Assembly: GCF_050337105.1 (NCBI RefSeq)
Contig: NZ_JAKJSQ010000065.1
Span: 1-19,900 of the forward strand
From: Aliivibrio_A kagoshimensis
Lineage (GTDB): Bacteria > Pseudomonadota > Gammaproteobacteria > Enterobacterales > Vibrionaceae
Length of the DNA: 19,900 nt
Reading direction: 5' to 3'
Part shown: positions 15,225 through 19,900 of the stretch, in pieces
How positions within the stretch are numbered: the stretch's first letter is position 1
Layout: every line of letters begins with the position of its first letter
Translations under genes and position numbers: made by a program
Notes under the pieces: model-generated
What the model saw: the letters and a program-made list of their open reading frames with translations, nothing else
The model's database searches: none
What the model was told of the DNA's origin: nothing

Positions 15225-16300
15225 TAGTGACTCTCCTTGGCTGTCGTGCTAGATTGAGCAAGATCTTTCACTTTCATTCCGTCGCGCATGTTAACGAGTC
15301 CTTGCACTACTATTTTATCACCCAATGCGACGCCCTTTTCGATCAAAACCTGATCATCAATACGTGCCCCTAAGATCACCTCAGTTCGCTTGGCAATACC
15401 CTTCTCATTAATCACATAGACAAAACGCTTAGTGCCTGAATATTCAAGTGCTTGAACAGGAATAATCGCTTCACGGATCGCTGGGAATGCCATGGTGGCC
15501 GACATCATCATACCAGGTTTAAGCTGATTCTTTTTATTGGCAAACTCTACACGCACTCGCATATTCAAGGTCTCTTGATTAATACGAGAGTCTATCGCAA
15601 CCACCTTGCCCTCAAACTGTTGGTTCTGCCACGCTTGGCTTACCGCAGTGACTTTCATGCCATTCGAGAGCAGAGAGAGGTAGCGTTCGGGCACTTGCAA
15701 ATCAAGTTGCATCACTGATAAGTCATCAAGAGTCATAAGTTCAACGCCTGTTGAGACCATTTTTCCTCGGCTAAAATCGATTAAACCAATCGTTCCCGAA
15801 AAAGGTGCCGTTAGATTATGATGTTTAACATCTGTTTTGGCCGAGGCTAATCGAGCAGCAGCGATATCAACAATGGCAGCTTGACCATCCATTGCGGTTT
15901 TGGTCACTGCATTCTTTTTAACTAGCTTAGAATACTCTTTCAGCTTTCTCTGTTCGTCAGCCAGATACGCTTTCGCCTCTTTTAATGCTGCTTGCGCTTT
16001 TGCATCATCTAGCTGAAACAGAAGCTGCCCCTCTTTTACCTTCTGATTGGCGCTAACCTGAATCGTTTTGACTTTTCCAGATACCTCCGTCGCGATGTTG
16101 ACTGACTTATCCGATTGCAGCTTACCGATTAACGAAATGGTTTGAGAAACTTGGTGTTCGGCTACGACATCGGTATAAACGGAAACCATGCGCTCACCGC
16201 CAGGTTTGTTCCCAGTACCCTTTGCAATAGAAGCAGAAGTAAATAGCAGTGTACTCATACAAACAACGATGGCTGGTGCCAACAAAAACCGTCTGGTCAT
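15224..16300 (-). CDS. RND efflux periplasmic adaptor (membrane fusion protein)
   Basis: Links the inner-membrane pump to an outer-membrane channel. The 358-aa protein begins with a Sec signal peptide (about residues 1-27, ending TSASIAKG; no lipobox). Then come a lipoyl half-domain (VNIATEVSGKVKTIQVSANQ), a coiled-coil hairpin (about 90-150; ALKEAKAYLADEQRKLKEYS), the returning lipoyl half (LTAPFSGTIGLIDFSRGK) and beta-barrel and membrane-proximal domains. The frame extends to a TTG at 16315, but ATG at 16298-16300 is chosen because GAAGGG lies seven bases upstream. It is the first gene of the two-gene operon. No dedicated regulator lies beside it. The 209-bp upstream gap should hold the promoter. 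Confidence 0.93.
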   Translation of the reverse strand: MTRRFLLAPAIVVCMSTLLFTSASIAKGTGNKPGGERMVSVYTDVVAEHQVSQTISLIGKLQSDKSVNIATEVSGKVKTIQVSANQKVKEGQLLFQLDDAKAQAALKEAKAYLADEQRKLKEYSKLVKKNAVTKTAMDGQAAIVDIAAARLASAKTDVKHHNLTAPFSGTIGLIDFSRGKMVSTGVELMTLDDLSVMQLDLQVPERYLSLLSNGMKVTAVSQAWQNQQFEGKVVAIDSRINQETLNMRVRVEFANKKNQLKPGMMMSATMAFPAIREAIIPVQALEYSGTKRFVYVINEKGIAKRTEVILGARIDDQVLIEKGVALGDKIVVQGLVNMRDGMKVKDLAQSSTTAKESH

Positions 16301-16466
16301 TTTTTTACCCTTCAATAAATTCTGCCCCTATTTTACTGATTTATTCCTGCAATAGCGTAAATCAATGTAAAGCTCAGCAAAGTGAGTCAATTTTAGTGTA
16401 AAACATCGATACGAAACCAAAAGCGTTGAAAAAAAAACCACTTAAACCAAAAACAACAAAAATGTC

Positions 16467-16494
16467 TTTACAGCTCAAGCACGTTTGATATTAT
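16467..16494 (+). promoter_or_regulatory. Promoter of the tRNA-Tyr cluster
   Basis: TTTACA (16467-16472) and TATTAT (16489-16494) are 16 bp apart, followed by a GC-rich discriminator (GCGCTCCGC). Transcription would begin about eight bases before the first tRNA. A GC-rich discriminator is typical of stringently controlled stable-RNA promoters. Confidence 0.65.
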
Positions 16495-16509
16495 GCGCTC
16501 CGCACTTGT

Positions 16510-16594
16510 GGAGGGGTTCCCGAGTGGCCAAAGGGATCAGACTGTAAATCTGACGGCACTGCCTTCGATGGTTCGAATCCGTCCCCCTCCACCA
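16510..16594 (+). tRNA. tRNA-Tyr (GTA), copy 1
   Basis: An 85-nt class II tRNA with encoded CCA. The acceptor GGAGGGG pairs with CCCCTCC, the anticodon GTA is at 16544-16546, and there is a long variable arm. It differs from the other three copies at 16558 (A instead of T), in the variable-arm loop, so folding should be unaffected. Confidence 0.97.
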
Positions 16595-16657
16595 TNATTA
16601 CAATTTAATTGCTCATCCTGTTTCACGCCGTAGCAGTTAATATAGAAAGAACCCTGT

Positions 16658-16742
16658 GGAGGGGTTCCCGAGTGGCCAAAGGGATCAGACTGTAAATCTG
16701 ACGGCTCTGCCTTCGATGGTTCGAATCCGTCCCCCTCCACCA
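16658..16742 (+). tRNA. tRNA-Tyr (GTA), copy 2
   Basis: Starts exactly 148 bp after copy 1. It has the same fold and anticodon, the variable arm has T at the position that differs in copy 1, and CCA is encoded. Confidence 0.97.
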
Positions 16743-16805
16743 TCATTACAANTTNATTGCTCATCCTGTTTCANGCCGTAGCAGTTAATATAGAAAGAAC
16801 CCTGT

Positions 16806-16890
16806 GGAGGGGTTCCCGAGTGGCCAAAGGGATCAGACTGTAAATCTGACGGCTCTGCCTTCGATGGTTCGAATCCGTCCCCCTCCACCA
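16806..16890 (+). tRNA. tRNA-Tyr (GTA), copy 3
   Basis: Identical in its mature sequence to copies 2 and 4. The spacer before it contains three N characters (16752, 16755, 16774), so its upstream junction is uncertain in the assembly. Confidence 0.96.
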
Positions 16891-16953
16891 TCATTACAAC
16901 TTGATTGCTCATCCTGTTTCACGCCGTAGCAGTCAATATAAAAAGAACCCTGT

Positions 16954-17038
16954 GGAGGGGTTCCCGAGTGGCCAAAGGGATCAGACTGTAAATCTGACGG
17001 CTCTGCCTTCGATGGTTCGAATCCGTCCCCCTCCACCA
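16954..17038 (+). tRNA. tRNA-Tyr (GTA), copy 4
   Basis: Last copy, same mature sequence as copies 2 and 3. It is followed within seven bases by the strong terminator at 17045-17077. Confidence 0.97.
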
Positions 17039-17044
17039 TCATTT

Positions 17045-17077
17045 AAAAAGCCAGTTCCTCACGGAACTGGCTTTTTT
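17045..17077 (+). terminator. Rho-independent terminator of the tRNA cluster
   Basis: GCCAGTTCC and GGAACTGGC form a nine-bp GC-rich stem with a four-base loop, followed by six T on the plus strand and preceded by five A. The A-run makes it work in both directions, so it can also stop the minus-strand MshQ-like transcript. Confidence 0.92.
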
Positions 17078-17108
17078 GTACCCATTTTCTAAACCATCAC
17101 GATGCCAC

Positions 17109-17139
17109 TGGTGTTAACTCACTCGATGAGCTAACACCA
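17109..17139. repeat. Imperfect inverted repeat downstream of the MshQ-like gene
   Basis: TGGTGTTA/TAACACCA outer arms and CTCA/TGAG inner arms enclose a five-base loop, with one mismatch. It lies 18 bp past the stop of the minus-strand gene and may be its 3' hairpin. There is no T-run. Confidence 0.45.
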
Positions 17140-17156
17140 AACAAATAAGCAACCAC

Positions 17157-19900
17157 TTAATAGAACATCTCCTGCCAATAGATCACTCTATCAGAAGGTC
17201 GCTGAGTACCAAATATCGCTTGGGCTAATGGATTATTCTGATAGTTATTGCCAGCGCAATCTGAGTTAGTCCAGCAGTATTGTAACCAAGGAAAGTTAAC
17301 CAGATCATTACTTACCAAGGTTGAGCCACTCTTGTCTCCGGACACTTTCAGTGCATAGACCCCTTCTGAAATATCCGTACTTTTATCAAAGACAAACCCG
17401 ACACTCAGATCACTCGGTGTATCACTGCTGTGGGACATATCCTTATCCAATTGAGTGTCGGCATCATCCCAAAGGTTTACCTCAAAGGAGTCGCCATCCC
17501 AATACTCAATCTGCATGTCCATTGGCAGGTCGGTATTAGTTGGGCCGAAGGTATCTTTTATATTCAATCGGCCATATCGAAGTCCGATTTCACCACCAAT
17601 ATCTGCGGTGTCTTGCAACACTCCCGCTGATTTAAATTGTACGGCGTCTAACGCGCTGATTCGACTTAAGAACAGAGTACTCGACTCATAAGGCCCATCG
17701 GCACCTGTCGACTCTCTAGCTACCGCTAGTGTGTTCAAACCGGTAGCATTAATGATTTGTACTCCACCACTCCATATTGGTGTAAACACGCCTCCTGGAG
17801 CTATTGACTCCGGCATCACCAAACGGTTAGTTAAGGTACTGATTGGGTTGCCGGCGGTTCTGTCTTCTAGATTGAGTTCAATCGTATCTATGGCATAACC
17901 AGATTCATAATAGCTTAAGCGTCGACCATCAGCCCCTAAGGCTTCTAGCTGATAGGTTAACTCAATATCTGGTTTACCTAGATAAGTCCAGTAGCCTCCA
18001 GCGTTGGTAAAGTCAGTGGTCACCCCTTGACTGGTCAGTTCAAACCGGTCGGGATAAAAACGCCCCACTTCGGGTGTATTTACAGATAAATAATTAACGT
18101 TGGCTAAATCAAGATAATCCGTCACCATGAAATTCGCGTAGAAACTGCCAACTTCTCCATATTTAAAGCCATCTAAGTCAGCAACACCATTAGTAAATAC
18201 AATATCAGTATCTGTTGGCAGCCTCAGCTGAGCAAGCTCTCCTGTTTTGTTTGCAGGACTTAATACAGCAACACCAACCAACATATCACCATCACTGGTG
18301 GTGAAGTTTTGTGTCACTAGGTTGTTACGTGCAGAATAGGCTTTCAGCAGAAAATCAAATGGCACTTCGGCGGCAACAAACCCACCACCACTCAAACTGT
18401 TTCCACCTGGGTTTAACTTTTTATCACTGCCACTGCTTATCTCTTCAATTTTCAGTTGGTAAGGAGTAAAAGTGACCGCTTTAGACTGCTTCCAGATGGA
18501 ATCATTCGGGTTATGACCTGGAGGATCGTAGTAAGCTTCTAGACGGATTTTCCCAGCTTCATCATAATAGAAATCGGCCGTAGCAATACCACTGGAGAAC
18601 TTTATCTTGGCATCATTGAAACCCGACTCATTAACAGCAGTCGTTTTGTTTCCCGACACGATGGAACCACTGGCCCGATTCACGACAGCGGATAAGTAAC
18701 TCAGCTTAAAACCGATATCTTTATTGCCGTTGTATCGTTCGTTAATGGTACAAACGGGCACTCCACCAGAGCTTGTCTCGATTCGGGTTAATTTTAACTG
18801 GGAGGAGATACCCGCTCTATACCCTTGGCTATCGCTGCTGATCAGTTCTAGCGTAAACCCTTCACTGCCAAATTTCACTGTGCCTGACGTATCATTTTTG
18901 GTGATATCGTCCACCATCTCTGCATAAGCCGTCACTTCCATATCTTGATGGTATGACTCTATATATAAGCTTCTTGAGGTTTCGTCATTAAAGTTAACCA
19001 ATAACCCTTGGTCACAACTCACTTTTCCAACGCCCGCTGGGTTGTCGGATAACCAGCACAGTTGACTTAAATCACCAATGGAAGAGATTTTAGATAGGGT
19101 AACATTCACATCACCAGTATAATTGGCTAAATCGTTATTGTTATAGCTATCGATAATATCAATATTGAAGGCGGATTTTTCACAAGTCAGCGGTGTTGAT
19201 TGTAGAGTGTATATATCTACACCAAGACTTTCCGTGCCAGTAACTATGGCAATGCTGCCCATTTCAGAGGTATTTCTTCCTTCGTCATCGTCGTCATCAT
19301 CATCATCGTCATCATCATCGTCATCATCATCGTCATCATCATCGTCGTCATCATCATCATCATCATCAGAACGTCTTCCAATCGCGATACCAGTAATTTT
19401 GCTTCCGATCGCGACATTTAGTCCATCTGGAATGGCAAACGTACAATCAAATTTAGCCGTTGAGTCAGAATAACAACTCCCAATAAAGTCAGTTCCATTA
19501 AGCGTGTGGTTAGTTGGAGAGCCTTCAGCAAGGTATATCTCTATGTCACTACCGCCAAATACTGACGAAGAGGGGCTTAATCCAATATAACCAGTAACAT
19601 TGAGGTCTCCGGTAGAGGTCACTGAGGCTGTTTGAATCACCGGGAAATCTATACCTCGATTAGAGGTTGATGCAGCGAGATTATAACTTCCGTCATTAGG
19701 GTTAATGTGCCCAAGATGCTCAGCCCCTCTTAAATCAATTGAGATACCCCGCGTTCCTCTGAAACTGTTTTCAGAAATATAGTTGCCATTACCATAGTAG
19801 ACTCGAATGGCAGAGACGTGGAAAGTGTGACTTCCATCACTGCGGTGATCATCACCTGCATTAATAAACGTATTTTTGGTGATTTCATTATTATTTGAAT
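17157..19900 (-). CDS. mshQ: MshQ-like surface protein (DUF6701), 5'-partial
   Basis: The frame is open through the right edge, so the start lies beyond the window; at least 913 aa are visible. GTG at 19640 is only an internal codon: the upstream frame continues without stops. The visible N-terminal part reads EITKNTFINAG, NYISENSFRGTRGISIDL and similar, as in right-handed parallel beta-helix repeats. A run of 28 Asp (19284-19367) then divides it from long beta-rich sequence. The end (WLQYCWTNSDC, NNPLAQAIFGTQR, VIYWQEMF) matches the MshQ/DUF6701 C-terminus. In Vibrio MshQ is encoded at the MSHA pilus locus and is thought to be surface-associated; other msh genes would lie beyond the edge. 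The beta-helix part is not something I recall for typical MshQ, so the symbol is tentative. Confidence 0.8.
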   Translation of the reverse strand, partial: SNNNEITKNTFINAGDDHRSDGSHTFHVSAIRVYYGNGNYISENSFRGTRGISIDLRGAEHLGHINPNDGSYNLAASTSNRGIDFPVIQTASVTSTGDLNVTGYIGLSPSSSVFGGSDIEIYLAEGSPTNHTLNGTDFIGSCYSDSTAKFDCTFAIPDGLNVAIGSKITGIAIGRRSDDDDDDDDDDDDDDDDDDDDDDDDDDDDEGRNTSEMGSIAIVTGTESLGVDIYTLQSTPLTCEKSAFNIDIIDSYNNNDLANYTGDVNVTLSKISSIGDLSQLCWLSDNPAGVGKVSCDQGLLVNFNDETSRSLYIESYHQDMEVTAYAEMVDDITKNDTSGTVKFGSEGFTLELISSDSQGYRAGISSQLKLTRIETSSGGVPVCTINERYNGNKDIGFKLSYLSAVVNRASGSIVSGNKTTAVNESGFNDAKIKFSSGIATADFYYDEAGKIRLEAYYDPPGHNPNDSIWKQSKAVTFTPYQLKIEEISSGSDKKLNPGGNSLSGGGFVAAEVPFDFLLKAYSARNNLVTQNFTTSDGDMLVGVAVLSPANKTGELAQLRLPTDTDIVFTNGVADLDGFKYGEVGSFYANFMVTDYLDLANVNYLSVNTPEVGRFYPDRFELTSQGVTTDFTNAGGYWTYLGKPDIELTYQLEALGADGRRLSYYESGYAIDTIELNLEDRTAGNPISTLTNRLVMPESIAPGGVFTPIWSGGVQIINATGLNTLAVARESTGADGPYESSTLFLSRISALDAVQFKSAGVLQDTADIGGEIGLRYGRLNIKDTFGPTNTDLPMDMQIEYWDGDSFEVNLWDDADTQLDKDMSHSSDTPSDLSVGFVFDKSTDISEGVYALKVSGDKSGSTLVSNDLVNFPWLQYCWTNSDCAGNNYQNNPLAQAIFGTQRPSDRVIYWQEMFY
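19284..19367 (-). repeat. GAT/GAC trinucleotide repeat encoding 28 aspartates
   Basis: Twenty-eight consecutive Asp codons, mostly in a 12-bp period of three GAT then one GAC. Slippage in units of three would change length without shifting the frame. The opposite strand gives a poly-Ser shadow ORF. Confidence 0.95.

Larger units (their letters stand above)
16510..17038 (+). repeat. 148-bp tandem repeat array (tRNA plus 63-nt spacer)
   Basis: Three full 148-bp units plus a final tRNA. The spacers (16595-16657, 16743-16805, 16891-16953) are each 63 nt and nearly identical. The third differs at several bases (for example AACTTGATT against AATTTAATT, and AGTCAATATA against AGTTAATATA). The four N positions (16596, 16752, 16755, 16774) are all in spacers. 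Confidence 0.95.

Noticed and set aside
16537..17042. Minus-strand ORFs in the tRNA array (EGDGFEPSKAEPSDLQSDPF repeats)
   Set aside because: These are the well-known spurious translation of reverse-strand tRNA genes; the four tRNA-Tyr explain the repeat.
19165..19473. Plus-strand poly-Ser ORF
   Set aside because: It is the complement of the poly-Asp codons in the MshQ-like gene.

Overview
The window looks like chromosomal DNA of a Vibrio or close relative (Vibrionaceae). The gene order ffs, atl(ybaZ), ybaY, tesB, mdlB, mdlA, decR(ybaO), queC matches the Escherichia coli ybaZ-ybaX neighbourhood without glnK-amtB. The alkyltransferase-like protein carries the PWFRV signature I associate with vibrios. 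The right edge carries an MshQ-type MSHA pilus-locus protein. Four N characters in the tRNA array suggest a draft assembly.

Layout. (1) 1-1654: a PAS-GGDEF diguanylate cyclase and a PilZ-domain protein face each other, a c-di-GMP writer next to a likely reader. (2) 1655-4403: a gene-poor, decayed accessory region. It holds a 57-aa Cys-containing small ORF, a possible 29-aa membrane peptide, an orphan 171-aa protein with a membrane anchor, a truncated IS3-family element (orfA/orfB with its A7G slippery site), and broken tnsA-tnsB genes of a Tn7-like transposon. The tns fossil sits directly downstream of ffs (4.5S SRP RNA), a known attachment site of Tn7-like type I-F3 CRISPR-associated transposons. 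This is the most interesting part of the window. (3) 4404-12102: a core block with ffs, a multi-pass membrane protein, atl, a YbaY-type lipoprotein, acyl-CoA thioesterase II, a probable decR-mdlA-mdlB operon (Lrp-family regulator plus heterodimeric ABC exporter), and queC (queuosine precursor synthesis). A 35-bp inverted repeat between the divergent decR and queC looks like an operator. (4) 12111-16300: a two-gene RND efflux operon, membrane fusion protein then pump, with no outer-membrane channel gene beside it. A perfect 32-bp palindrome separates it from queC. (5) 16467-17077: a promoter, four tandem tRNA-Tyr(GTA) genes in 148-bp units, and a strong terminator. (6) 17157-19900: an MshQ-like/DUF6701 surface protein, open through the right edge, with a beta-helix-like N-terminal part and a run of 28 aspartates.

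The core blocks look intact and use the same dense packing (TAATG-type overlaps, convergent stops). Decay is confined to about 1.7-4.4 kb, so this is a scar left by transposon insertion and erosion at ffs. No CRISPR array, Cas gene, tniQ, tnsC or transposon end was found in the window, so assignment to a CRISPR-associated transposon rests on the tnsA/tnsB fragments and the position.
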